Below are positions 1-11,421 of a DNA stretch of 64,000 nucleotides, piece by piece. A program made the translations under genes and the position numbers. The stretch is from assembly GCA_023105745.1 (NCBI GenBank), contig JALGQZ010000011.1, positions 10,688,975-10,752,974 on the forward strand, written 5' to 3'. Source of the DNA: Austropuccinia psidii. Its lineage: Eukaryota; Basidiomycota; Pucciniomycetes; Pucciniales; Sphaerophragmiaceae. Below the pieces are notes generated by a model. That model was not told the origin of the DNA, made no database searches, and saw nothing but the letters and a program-made list of their open reading frames with translations. Numbering within the stretch: position 1 is the stretch's first letter; each line of letters begins with the position of its first letter.

Positions 1-561
1 GTTTTGGGAAAAAAGCTGTATTGAGCTTGTTTGCCCCATACTTTTTGTTCTAGTGGAGCTATGGGGAAATGGATGGCACCATCAGATAGCTCTGATTGTG
101 CTCTTTCCAAAAATACCCCACTTCAGGTATCCCACACTAAAACTGTAGAAGTTAGATGAGAAGTGAATGTTTTGTTCACCCTTATTTGGCCTGAAATTGA
201 CCATAACTCCAATAATATAGGTGCTAGCTCAGTTTGGCTGGTACCATTGGATAGCCCCGGCTTAGAGCTTCATTTTGAATACCCGCTTGATTGGGTTAAG
301 CCTCTCCTTCTAGATTTTAGGTGAGAGGTGAAAATTAAGGTTTATGCTCAGCAATAACTTTGAGCAGGAATAACTTTGTTATTTCTTGTCCTATGGTGAT
401 GGGACTTATATTTTCAGGAAGAGGTGAGTTTCTTCTTTCTTCTGATACCTTTTGAGCTTATCTGGCTCAGCTCCATGTTTTGGTGGTATCTTGGCTATAC
501 CATTGGTTTATGGTATTTTGGCTGTCATGCTTGTGCTCTGGTTTTGAGTCACAGGCTGACA
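1..561 (-). repeat. Partial LTR-A (minus orientation), cut by the window edge
   Basis: This is the reverse complement of the first about 560 bases of the LTR-A repeat seen whole at 46897-48336. Reading the minus strand from 561 it starts TGTCAGCCTGTGACTC, and it runs out of the window at base 1. The short reading frames over it are by-products of the repeat, because the same peptides recur in the other LTR-A copies. Whether it is a solo LTR cannot be told here. Confidence 0.85.
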
Positions 562-566
562 TTTAC

Positions 567-790
567 TGCCTTAAAAATGCCGTTTATTGCCTTAAAAATT
601 GGATTTATGGCTTTAACAATGTTATTTATGGAATTTCTCATTCCATTTATGGCATCAGCAATGCCATAAATGGCATCAGAAATTCCATAAATGGCCTTAA
701 CAATGGTGTGAATGGTCTTAACAATGGCATTAATGGCCCTAACAATTTCATAAATGGAATTAATGGCATCAGAATTGCCATAAATAGCTA
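567..790. repeat. 21-bp degenerate minisatellite rich in CCATAAATGG / CCATTTATGG
   Basis: About ten imperfect 21-bp units follow each other. In one plus-strand frame they translate into a heptad of the type N-x-I-N-G-x-N, which shows the period. The core is a near-palindrome, CCATAAATGG or CCATTTATGG, and both forms fit the CC(A/T)6GG pattern. I treat it as non-coding tandem repeat. Similar but less regular clusters lie at 16905-17165 and 23915-24110. Confidence 0.75.
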
Positions 791-894
791 GATTTTATTC
801 ACAAAACAGCCCTTGCCTGTTTTTACCAATTCCTGGCAAAAACACATAAGGGTTTACATGTTTTTAACAAATTTCTTACATTTTTTCACCAACA

Positions 895-1248
895 CCCTTA
901 TTATATTTTGATTTTATATTACCTTTATTTTATTTCATTTTGCTAAGTGAATACTGATATTATCAAGTCAGTCATTTAGCACCTTTTCTTTCTTTCCCTG
1001 TCAGTGGATATTGGTGCTCATATCCTTTACTCAATCCATTCTTCTTTCTTCCAGGTTGAATCAGCTATTAAGGACTTACTTGGTTGGCTCTTTGTCTATT
1101 TGGCTTCCTTATCTTATTGCATCTCATCTTGTACTTGCATATCTTCTTAGAGAAATTTATCTTCTTTAATCTTTGGAGTATTCAAAGTGAGCTCCCTGAT
1201 TACTGAGTGCCAGGCCATTCTTGTTATCCCCAAGAGCCCCTTGTGACA
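895..1248 (+). repeat. Degenerate 3' part of an E1/E2-type gypsy LTR
   Basis: The stretch aligns by eye with the R/U5 part of the E2 LTR read in its sense direction. Shared blocks include AATACTGATA, GTCAGTCATTT, a CATATCCTTTAC block, CAGGTTGAA, TTGGTTGGCTC-like text, and the terminal ACTGAGTGCCAGGCC ... AGAGCCCC(T)TGTGACA. It ends at the expected TGTGACA. No matching opposite end or target duplication was found, so it is an old truncated fragment rather than a clean solo LTR. Confidence 0.65.
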
Positions 1249-3096
1249 CAACAACTGTTTCTTCTATTGTATTTCTTTCAATTAACAAGAAAAAATGATA
1301 AGAAGAAATATTTTATTTCACACAGAAGGAAATAATTGAGCAATATAATTCTTATTTGGAAAGGGTAACAAAGGAAATACTTGACATATATCCATTTTTA
1401 AAAGAGCTTAAATCTTCAAGTATAATTATTTTGATGAAAAAATGAATCCATAAAAAGTTCTTTTATATCATAAATCTATTCCCATATACATATAGATGTA
1501 TTTATTTGAAGCAAAAATTAAAAAATTCTCTTGATCTTGTAAGAAACACCTTTATGTCAAATTTTTAATTACATACCTCAGGCTGAAGATCATGCATGTA
1601 TTTTGACAAAAATCCCTGATGATTTATTGAAGTGTATAGTATTTCTATAATTAGAAAAATTAAATTTATCCATTTATGAAGGCAATTTCTCAATGAAATG
1701 GGATTTATGTATCCCCTTTCAAAAACAGTGCTTGTTTAGATGTAATACCCTGAACTTTCAAGGAGATTCGTGTCAAAGTTATTTTGCATAAATCTCTTGA
1801 GATTTGAGATTTGGAAACTTATTAAGAAATTGAATCCTTCTCCATTTATCAACCATAATGAAGAAGCTATTAATTAGATAAATGTGAGAAATTCCAATTT
1901 TAAATATTATTTTCTTGATTTTAAATACTTCACACAAGAGTTTCACCTATAGAATAGTATTCTCTGAACAGAACAATAGTTTAATTATAGATTATATTTT
2001 GTTCTATTGTTTCAAAAAAAATAGTCGATATTATTTATATTTGTTTTCTTCGTATTGAAAGGAAAATAATAATTATAAATCTATTCATTTTTGGATACCT
2101 AGGAGTTTTCTCTGCTTAATAAATATTATTAGAAAGAGAATTAACCTTTAAATTTCAGACTATAAATATCCAATTTCAAGATATAAAATTTAGAATTTCC
2201 ATTAAAACCTTAACAAGATCTCTTTTATCTATATTTATTCTGTTTCTTAAAAAGATTTTAGTTTAAACATAGCTCAATATTCATTGAGAAAGATAATATT
2301 GAAGTAAGATATATTAACAAGGAATCTCAGAAAATTTCAAGGCTCTAATATTAAAATGATTTTAACAAAGATGATATAGTTCCAGATATTCAAAACAACC
2401 CAAAAGACAAAAAATAAGAAATAAACACCATTCATAAGATTAATGCAAATTTCAGCATGAACTTGTTATTAATCATCTCAGTATAATTTTAATTATTTTA
2501 AATAAAATCAAGATAAAACTTAAAGATTGAATGAAACAGTTTTTTTCTAGTTTTTGGCTTTGATATAATTGAATGAAATAAATTTATTGATGGGATAATA
2601 TCTGATATATTTTGAGTTTAATATTCAATAAATTTTCAAACATTAAATCCAAAATAAATAGATTCATATTGATGTTTCATTATCAATTTAAAATAGAATA
2701 CACAGAGGAATAAATGTAATATTTTTGGTTAGATGTATAGTATTTATATCCAATGAAGTAAAATTACATCAATTTCAAATTATTATTTCAACTTGTATTG
2801 AAAGAAAAGCATAATAAAGTTCAATTTTAACCATGGATATTAAAAAATGACCATTTAGCCACAATGAAAAATCCTCAAAAGTTAAAAATAAGTATCATTT
2901 ATTGTTTTTGGGGAATATAGGGTGGAATAAATTCATTACAAAGATCAATATGAATTTTAAAGCCTAAATTAAGCTCAATTCCGGTTTCTCTGATCAATTT
3001 CTAGGACCTCAAGCTTTGGATTAAAGAAAATCTATGGATTAGAACCCTAAATCATGTGACAATGCATAGCTCTTCAAAAATTTGTCAAATTTTAAG
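1249..3096. other. AT-rich spacer without recognisable genes
   Basis: About 1.85 kb of A+T-rich unique-looking DNA with dense stops in all frames. I see no coding region, RNA gene or repeat unit. It joins directly to 16614 if the nested elements are removed: the target duplication TTAAG sits at 3092-3096 and again at 16614-16618. Confidence 0.6.
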
Positions 3097-3680
3097 TGTC
3101 AGCCTGTGACTCAAAACCAGAGCACAAGCATGACAGCCAGATACCATAGATCAATGGGATAGCCAAGATACCACCAAGTCATGGATCTGAGCCAAATCAG
3201 CTCAAAAGGTATCAAACGAAAGAGGGAAATTACCCCTTTCCAAATATACAAGTCCCATCACCATAGGACAAAGAATAAGAAAGTTATTCCTGCTCAAAGT
3301 TGTTCCTGATAATAAACCTTAATTTTCACCTCTCATCTGAAATACAGAGTAAGAGGTTTAACCCCATCAAATGGTATTCAAAATGAAGCTCTAGGTCAGG
3401 GCTATCCAATGGTACCAGCCAAACTGAGCTAGCACTGGTATTACTGAAGTTATGGCCAAATTCAGGCCAAATAAGGGTGAACAAAATATTCACCTCCAAT
3501 CTAACTTTTACAGTTTTAGTGTGAGATACCTAAAGTGGGTTGTTTTTGGAAAGAGCACAATCAGGGCTATCTGATGCTGTCATTCATTTCCCCATATCTC
3601 ATCTAGAACAAAAGCTATAGGACAAACAAGCCCAATACAGCTTTTTGCATAAACCACGCATATGCACAAAAAAACTTGTA

Positions 3681-3709
3681 CAGTGCCCCGAAGCATATAT
3701 TTGGACACT
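3681..3709 (+). repeat. Left terminal inverted repeat of mariner 1
   Basis: Starts CAGTGCCCCGAAGCATATAT directly after the target TA. It pairs with 15731-15759, differing at three positions including the first base (C here, T at the other end). Confidence 0.88.
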
Positions 3710-5260
3710 TTTTTTCCAAAAAAAAAAAAATTGCATGGACCTTCTTTTTTGAGATTGCACATGCACGTGCATAAAACAATTTAGCGGGTTTATGACCACT
3801 TATGTTGCACCCAAAAAATCATTTTGAAACATTTACGCTTTTCATTACATTGTTCTATTTTACATTGTTGTGTTTTTGTTCATAGAGATCAAAGGCCAAA
3901 AAAAGGTTACAAATGCAATAACAAATAGTATTTCATAAATGCAATAAAAATGTCAGCCTGTGACTCAAAACCAGAGCACAAGCATGACAGCCAAAATACC
4001 ATAAACCAATGGTATAGCCAAAATACCACCAAAACATGGAGCTGAGCCAAATTAGCTCAAAAGGTATCAAAAGAAAGAGGAAACTCACGTCTTTCTGAAA
4101 ATATAAGCCCCATCACCATAGGACAAGAAATAACAAAGTTATTCCTGCTCAAAGTTATTGCTGAGCATAAACCTTAATTTTCACCTCTCATCTAAAATCC
4201 AGAAGGAGAGGCTTAACCCCATCAAATGGGTAATCAAAATGAAGCTCTAAGCCAGGGCTATCTAATGGTGCTAGCCAAACTGAGCTAGCCCCAGTATTAC
4301 TTGAGTTATGGTCAAATTCAGACCAAATAAGGGTGAACAAAATATTCACCTCTCATCTAACTTTTACAGTTTTAGTGTGAGATACCTAAAGTGGGGTCTT
4401 TTTGGAAAGAGCACAATCAGTACTATCTGATGGTGCCATCTATTTCCTCATAACTCAACTACAACAGAAGTTATTGGCCAAACAAGCTTAATACAGCTTT
4501 TTCCCAGACCATGCCAATGTACAAAAATACTTGTACATGGGATACCTTTGTCATATTGAATGATAACCATGTAAAGTTGGGTACCATTGTGTAGAGCGCA
4601 TAAAGAGCTATTCAATGAACCAACTTTGAGCTTGATATCTCAAAAACGGACAGAGTTATGACCATTTTAAGGTAAAAATCCCACCTGCTGTCAGATACAG
4701 CCTTACCATGGGATAATATCCCATAACCATGAATATGAGGTGTCAAATAGACGAAGAAGCATGTTTTTACTTCAATAACTCATATGTCAGTCAATACTGG
4801 GGTCCCATACAGTTTCTGTACAGCATTCTACGCGTCATACACGTCAGAATCAGGCTGTGAGGTCCCCAGATGAAAATTTTCACCCTGTATTGGTGAAAAC
4901 TGCCCAGATGTGGTTTCAAAACCACATCTGAGCCCAATACAGGGTATACAGGTTGTTTGAAAACCACAAGCCTGTCATAGAGAGTGAAAAATCTTCATTT
5001 CCTCTACGTGGAAAGGTCTAGCAGCCTTTCCACCTCAATTTCAGGATAAAAAGAGGGCTTTTCACAGCCAAAAGCCTTTCCTCATCCTGCTCTTGAATAC
5101 CCTACGTAGTAAACTGTCAAAAACAGTTTTACTCTTGGGTAATAAACAGGTATACTCTTAATTTAAAGTATTGTAGTCTTTATTATTGTAACCCAACAGG
5201 TAAAGCTGCACCCAGGGCTTTCAACAGCGCTCACCACCACTATATTTCTTATAGTAAAGC

Positions 5261-6022
5261 TGTCACAGGGGCTCTTTGAAGTGAAGAGGGCCTGGCACTC
5301 AGTAAACTGGGACTCACTTATGGAGGGCTCAAAGATAAGATAAGATGAGATACACTTAAGAGTGTTAAAGATAAATTGCTAAAGAATAAATATAAGAAAA
5401 AGCAGCAACAAAAGATAAGAGTAAAAGAATAGAAGAGCCAACCACAAACAAGTCCAAGTCCACTGTTTCAACCTGTCAGAATGGAAAGAGAAGGGTTAAT
5501 AAGGATATGGCCACCCAACTCATACTGTACAGGCAAAGAGAGAAATGGCAAAGACTAACTTAAAATTAAATAATTATAATACCCAAAATAAGGATAAGAA
5601 TAATTATGAAATGATAAATAAACTAAATTAATTAACTGGGGAAAAGTCCCCAGGGGGGAGAAAGAGGGGCTGGTATATGTGAGAATCACCAGCCCTGATC
5701 CAGAGGAAGAATTTTCATGAGAATATTTGATGATTGAATTGAGTCTGGCCAATACAGGTCCTGTACAGCTGTACAGAACCTGTACAAGAGGTGTGGTGTA
5801 TTTGAGTGATCATACAGTTCCATACTAGTGTATTGAAACTGTATTGGGTGAAACCAGCCTGTACAGGTATTGACAGGCTGTATTGAGGTACCAAGCTGTA
5901 TGCATGTTTCAGAATGAAGATTGCTGAAATTGAATGCTGATACAAATGCAGGATCTTCTGATTTGAGGTGTTTGAGTGGGTGTGTGAATGAATACCCTTA
6001 CCCCTGATGAGTGGTTGTTACA
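5261..6022 (-). repeat. E1 3' LTR (762 bp)
   Basis: In element sense it starts TGTAACAACC at 6022 and ends GCCCCTGTGACA at 5261. By eye it differs from the other LTR at about four positions, for example near 5269, 5400, 5947 and 5954. Small open frames inside it are identical in both copies simply because the LTRs are. Confidence 0.93.
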
Positions 6023-6035
6023 GTATCCCCCTCTT
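6023..6035 (-). promoter_or_regulatory. E1 polypurine tract
   Basis: On the element strand the bases just before the 3' LTR read AAGAGGGGGATAC. A purine run touching the LTR is the standard plus-strand primer of LTR elements. The matching place in E2 (near 45143) is weaker, AAGTTAGGGTTAC. Confidence 0.75.
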
Positions 6036-7692
6036 GAAACTGGTGGGCTCCTGAACACCATAATACCCTGCCATTGTTGAGTGGCATCTCACTACCCTAC
6101 ACAATGCTTTGAAAAGTTTTCTTTTGACCATTATCTCGAAATCCTTCTCCATCTCTTCTCTGTCAATTAAATTTATTTCCCCCCTTCTTTAACTTTGAGT
6201 AAATACCCCACTTCAAACTGTTCTTTCTTCTGATTTCAACAACTGACGTCCTTGGGGAGTGGCCTTGGGTTGTATCCCAAAATGATGGCCACTGAGCTCT
6301 TGTGCTTAAAGAATGGTTCCAGATGAGTATATGAAGTGTACTCATCTGGCCAGCCCAATCAGAGAAAATGATGGTGACAAGAATTCAGGGGTCTTGTCCC
6401 CAATGACCTTCAAAATGCCTCAACCAGCCCTTTATAGTGATTTTGGGCTGGTGCCTTCTCTATGGAGGATCTTGAGGATTCTTGAATTTATGGCCATTTT
6501 GGCCTTTTTTGGCTTCTTGGTGTCTTTGGGTGAAACTTTGGTCCATGGCCTTTTATGGCCAAATTGTGGGTTTTTGAAATTTTCTGGCCTTTTTGGCCTT
6601 TTGAAATATTTGGGGTCTTACGGTCCGCGGGCCGTGGGGGTTATTGGAGGCCCCCAGGGCCCAAATTTGCTGGGGACCCAAGGGGGTCATGGGACCTAGG
6701 ATGGTCCAAAAAAGATGATTTCACCCTATGTGGCCTGGACCCATTGGTGGGGTCCAGGACCACCAAGAACTTGGCCTTCCCCAAACTTGCAGGGGAGGCC
6801 CCCCAAAGGGGCCTTGGACCTTGACATTGAGAGGGTTTGAGGGGGGCCATGATTGACTTGTGGCCCAAATTCCCTTGAGGTCAAACTTTTGATTTGACGT
6901 GGACTTGACGATTTGGGTGGAGTGAAATCCAGTGTCTTGTTCCTGTTTACGGTTGGTTTGACTCCTATTCATGCTCTTATAACAACTAATAAATGAGATA
7001 AAATGAAATGATTAAAATAATAAAGGAACCTCCCAACGTGATTTGGAAGGGCATGCTGCTGCTTCCAATGAAATAAAAAGAAATTATATGAGTAAAGAAA
7101 GAAAAGAAGTGAAAATAAATAAGAGAAAATGAGAGTAAAGAAAGAAATAAAGAAAAATCTTGATGGTTGGTCCTTCTTGTGGTGAGTTGCTTGATTCTGG
7201 CCAAAAAAGTGTCTGAAAAATGAAAACCAAGCATTTGATGCTCACAGAGTGGCCAAGGTGATGTTTTACAAGAAGTAGAACCCTCAGGGATGCATACCAG
7301 GAGATGGAACTTACTTTCATAACTTCCACTCCCCACCAAGCACCATAAGACTGAAATAAATTGCCATAAATGACTACTGAAATGACTTGCCGTAAATGAC
7401 TTGAAGTAAAGAACATCTTGAATTATGATGATTGGCATAAATTGAAATGGTAATAAAGAAAGAAAATGAAAACATAAAGAAAGAAAGAAACATTTGGCCA
7501 TATCTTGATAAGGTCCAAATGGAGGGTATTGATCTTGTATGCTTCCTGAACCTGTCCAAAGAATTGACAAGTGCTCACAAAGTGGCCAAGGTGATGCTTA
7601 CAACAAAATATGGGTAGAATACCCGCTTAAAGGTGCATGCCAGGAGAGGAACTTACGTTCATAACTTCTTCTCCCCACCAAGCACCATAAAA
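6036..7692 (-). other. E1 3' region between pol and the LTR, with a GC-rich island
   Basis: About 1.66 kb of element sequence lies downstream of pol. The part at about 6400-6960 is strikingly GC-rich for this window and full of GGCC and TGGCC words (for example GGTCCGCGGGCCGTGGGGG near 6632). Minus-strand frames there give Gly/Pro-rich peptides but none is convincing as a gene. The part next to pol holds two copies of a roughly 115-bp unit. No known protein domain was recognised. Confidence 0.55.
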
Positions 7693-7693
7693 T
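7239..7693 (-). repeat. Two copies of a ~115-bp unit with a GTAAGT motif, after E1 pol
   Basis: Copies lie at about 7239-7353 and 7571-7693. On the element strand each starts near TGGTGCTTGGTGGGGAG, contains GTTATGAA followed by GTAAGTTCC, and ends near GCCACT(C/T)TGTGAGCA. The second copy overlaps the end of pol. The same pair occurs in E2 at about 45542-45650 and 45809-45921, so the duplication is older than both elements. GTAAGT is a perfect fungal 5' splice site; its use is a guess. Confidence 0.6.
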
Positions 7694-10600
7694 CAAACTC
7701 TTGAGGTATTTGGACCAGGCTTGTCTGGATACAATGAGTGGAAATCCTTGACAAGGTCTGGTGAGTTGGTAAGGTTGGAAGATGGTTCCCAAGTGGTTCT
7801 TTCTGGGTCTTCACTGAATCCTTTCCACTCTACAAGATACCATAATTTACCTCTTTTGAGTTTTGAGTCCAGAACCTGAGCCACTTCCCATTCTTCTTGC
7901 TCTTCCACTAAAACTGGTGGTGGCAGCAATTGATGACGATTTGGGATAGTTGAATGCTTGACTGGTTCTAATAAGGACACATGGAATACAGGGTGAACTG
8001 TCTTCCATTGCTGAGGCAACTTGAGGTGATATGCATGGCTGCCAATCTTCTTAAGAACTTCAAAGGGTCCCAACCATCTTTCTGATAATTTCTTGGTGGG
8101 TCTTGTTGTCTTGATGTTCTTGGAAGCTAGCCATACTTTGTCCCCAGGTTGGAAATCAGGTGGAATTGCCCTATTTCTATCTGCATACTTCTTGAATCTC
8201 CTTATTGCTGACTCTAATTCTTCTTTGACAACTTGCTGTACTGATTGGAGTTTTGTTGATAACTTTCCAGCAGGTGAGTCTTGAGAAATATGGATTGAGT
8301 CAAAGCTGGGATTTCTTCCATAAATGGTGAAAAAAGGTGATTGCTTGGTTGATGAATGTTCTGCATTATTATAGGCAAATTCAGCCAGAGGGAGCCAGGT
8401 GTACCAGTCATCTTCATGATAGCTGACATACATCCGAAGGTACTGTTCTAGTATCTGATTTACCCTCTCTGTCTGTCCATCTGTTTCAGGGTGAAAGGCA
8501 GTTGAAAGATCTCTTGATATCTTGAGCTGCTGACACAATTGAGTCCAAAATGATGAAACAAATAAGGATCCTCTATCACTTACAATACTGACTGGAAGTC
8601 CATGCTTGGAAAATACATGACTAATGAAGATTTGAGCTAAATCCAGAGCAGTGATTGTGCCATAAGTTGGAATGAAGATTGCCATTTTTGAGAATCTGTC
8701 CACAACTACTAAAATTGAATCAAAGTTGTTTGACAGTGGCAATTGAGTGATGAAGTCCATTGATAATGAATTCCAAGGACCAGATGGAATTGAAAGAGGC
8801 TTGAGTAATCCAAACTTCTTATGATGAATGTTCTTGTTTCTTGAACATTGCTGACATGAGGACACATAGTCCTTGATGAATTGATTCATGCCAGCCCAAT
8901 AAAAAGCCCTCTTGATGAGCTTGAGGGTCTTCTCCTGGCCAGGATGGCCAGCCAATGGTGAGTCATGACGCTTTTGAAGAATATTGAGTTGAAGTTCTTC
9001 ATTGCTTGGGATTACCACTCTATCTTTGAATAATAATAACTTGGCTTGAGGTTCAAGAGAATAATCTGGAACTGATTCACCTCTTGCTAGTTGCTTGAGT
9101 ATTTCTTTATAGTCTTTGTCTTGCCATACTTCTTTTTGAATCTTGTCAACTAAATCTGAGAAAATTTCCACTTTGATTGAGAAGAATCTTGACTCTTGAA
9201 TTCCATCTTGCTTAATTATTTGATGAAAATTCTGAGGATTCTTGCTGATGAAGTCCACCCCCCTCTCTGGGTACACGTCGTCCCGACGTGACAAGGCATC
9301 TGCTAAAGTGGCCAGCCTGCCTGGGCGGTAAGTGATAGTGAAATGAAATTCTGAGAGAAATTCAGCCCAACGGGCCTGATGACGAGTAAGAACTTTGGAA
9401 GACATGAAATACTGCAAGGAAGAGTGGTCTGTCAAGACCTCAAAAGGATTGGAAAGAGAAAGAAGAAATGCTCTCCAGCGCTTGAGAGCCCAAACTATGC
9501 CAAGGAGTTCCGTGTCATGAATTCCATAGTTGAGTTCAGCTGGTAAGAGCTTGCGACTATCAAATGCAATGGGGTGCTTTCCTGAGTCATTCACCTGGCT
9601 CAGTACGGCGCCCAAAGCATAATCAGAAGCATCAGTCTCTACTATAGTAGGTAGAGAAGGATTAAAGTGAGATAAGATAGGAGCAGAGGTGAAAGCTTTT
9701 TTGAGTGCTTGAAACTGACTAAGAGCTTCCTCATTGAAGATGAAAGGAGAATCTTTTTTAAGGAGGGAAGTGAGAGAAGTGATTTTTTTAGAATAATTTT
9801 TAATGAAACGTCGATAAAAATTGGCAAAGCCAAGGAAAGATTGAAGAGCCTTGATGTTTTTGGGCTGAGGCCAATTGAGGATTTGCTGAACTTTTGAAGA
9901 ATCCATCTTGAGGCCATCACTTGAAACAACATAGCCCAAGTATTCCACACTTGAGGCATGGAATACACACTTGGAGGCTTTGGCAAACAGATTATTGTCC
10001 CTCAGTCTTTGGAGGACAGAGGCCACATGTTTGACATGTTCCTCCTCAGAACTGGAAAAGACCATAATATCATCTAGATAAACCACAAAAAACACATCCA
10101 AAAAATCTGCAAAGCTATCATTTACTAGATTTTGGAAAGAAGCAGGAGCATTGGTCAAACCAAATGGCATGACGAAATACTCATAACTGCCATATTTGGT
10201 TCTAAAGGCAGTCAAGTGCTCATCCCCCTCTTTGATTCTCAGAAGGTTATATGCACCACGCAAATCTATCTTGGAGAAGATAGTGGAACCATTGAATACG
10301 GTAAGAAGCTGGTTCATAGGAGGAACAGGGTATCTTTTCTTCCTAGTGACAGCATTGAGTTTGCGGTAGTCAACACACAAATGAAGACCTCCATCCTTTT
10401 TCTTGACAAAAAGGACAGGTGCTCCTGTTGAAGAGGAGCTTGGTCTAATGAAACCTTTCTCTACATTCTCTGAAATGTAGGCCCGCAGTGTTTCTGACTC
10501 TTGATTTGATAATGAGTAGATAACACCAATTGGAGGTAGTAGACCCTCCAATTCGATATGGTGATCACAGGCGCGGTGTGGAGGAAGTTTCTCTGCTTTC

Positions 10601-11415
10601 ACCTTGGAGAATACATCCAAATATTGGTGATAAGCAGGAGGAACAACCTTCAACACAGTTTCAATTTCTTCTGGCTCTTCCTCCTCATCCCACTGCTCCT
10701 CCAGGGATGCATGAAAAGATAAGGGAGGAAGGTCCATATCCCCTTGGAAGAGATGAAGTGAAGATATGGCAACATCTTCTCCAACATCCTTTATCTCTTT
10801 GAAGACTTCATCTCTTGATGGAAGTAATTACTGAGAGGGAATTATGGAAGGGATATGGACAGAAGAAGGAATGGAAGGTGTCTTAAGTTCACCAGCCAGA
10901 GCAACACTGTTGACAGCAGTGGCTAAGTCATTACTAGTAGAAGGAATAGTACCACTAGAATCCTTATGATTAGAATCATAGATGATCAATCCATTTTTCC
11001 AATCAATAATGGGATTGAAATGGCAAAGGAAATCATAGCCCAATATCAGGTCTTCTCCCTTGGGTGAATCTATGATAAAGAAGTCCCATTCAAAGCTTGG
11101 GAAGGAAGGCAAGTCAACTACCCACTTGGTATAATGGGTGATGAACAAGGCAGGGGATTCATTAGAATCCAAAATGAAAAGAGGAATCTTTTCAGGGAGC
11201 TCTGACATAGTCAATGAGTACTTGAGAACAAAATTCTTTGCAATAAAAGAGTTTGTAGCACCAGAATCAATGAGAATACTATAAAAAATATCAGAGATTG
11301 AAGAAAAAATAAGAAATTTTAAAGATTTCTTGAAACTAGTATTCAGAGTGCACGATTGTGCTCTTGAAGGAAATAAGTGAGAACCATTGAACACATCATG
11401 ATTCCCACTCAGGCT
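7693..11415 (-). pseudogene. pol: E1 pol: PR-RT-RNaseH-IN-chromodomain, one stop codon
   Basis: Pol reads in one frame from the frameshift site to a TGA at 7693, about 1,240 codons, interrupted only by TAA at 10828-10830. In E2 the same codon is TCA (Ser), so this is a single-base nonsense change. Domains in order: aspartic protease with DSGATNSF; reverse transcriptase with the catalytic YLDD (VYLDDIMVF); RNase H with ETDASDYALG; integrase with a CQQC zinc finger half, the Asp of SMDFITQLP, VSDRG and the Glu of DGQTERVNQ; and a C-terminal chromodomain ending YLVEWKGF...TWEPSSNL. It has no ATG of its own near the start, which fits expression by -1 frameshifting from gag. Confidence 0.92.
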
Positions 11416-11421
11416 TTTCCC
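11409..11421 (-). promoter_or_regulatory. -1 ribosomal frameshift site GGGAAAA with gag stop
   Basis: The gag frame ends CAG GGA AAA GCC TGA. The heptamer G GGA AAA (11415-11421) sits exactly in the X XXY YYZ register, six bases before the stop, and slipping back one base enters the open pol frame. The same string GGGAAAAGCCTGAGTG is conserved in E2 (49943-49949 for the heptamer). A downstream stem or pseudoknot was not worked out. Confidence 0.72.

Noticed and set aside
424..791. Two plus-strand frames of 81 and 103 codons
   Set aside because: The first part is LTR-A, the second the 21-bp minisatellite; the heptad peptide follows from the DNA period.
5555..5945. Frames identical to those at 13779-14169
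   Set aside because: Identity comes from the two LTRs of E1, not from a conserved gene.
6641..6972. Minus-strand frames in the E1 GC-rich island
   Set aside because: Short, overlapping, no conserved counterpart in the same place in E2.
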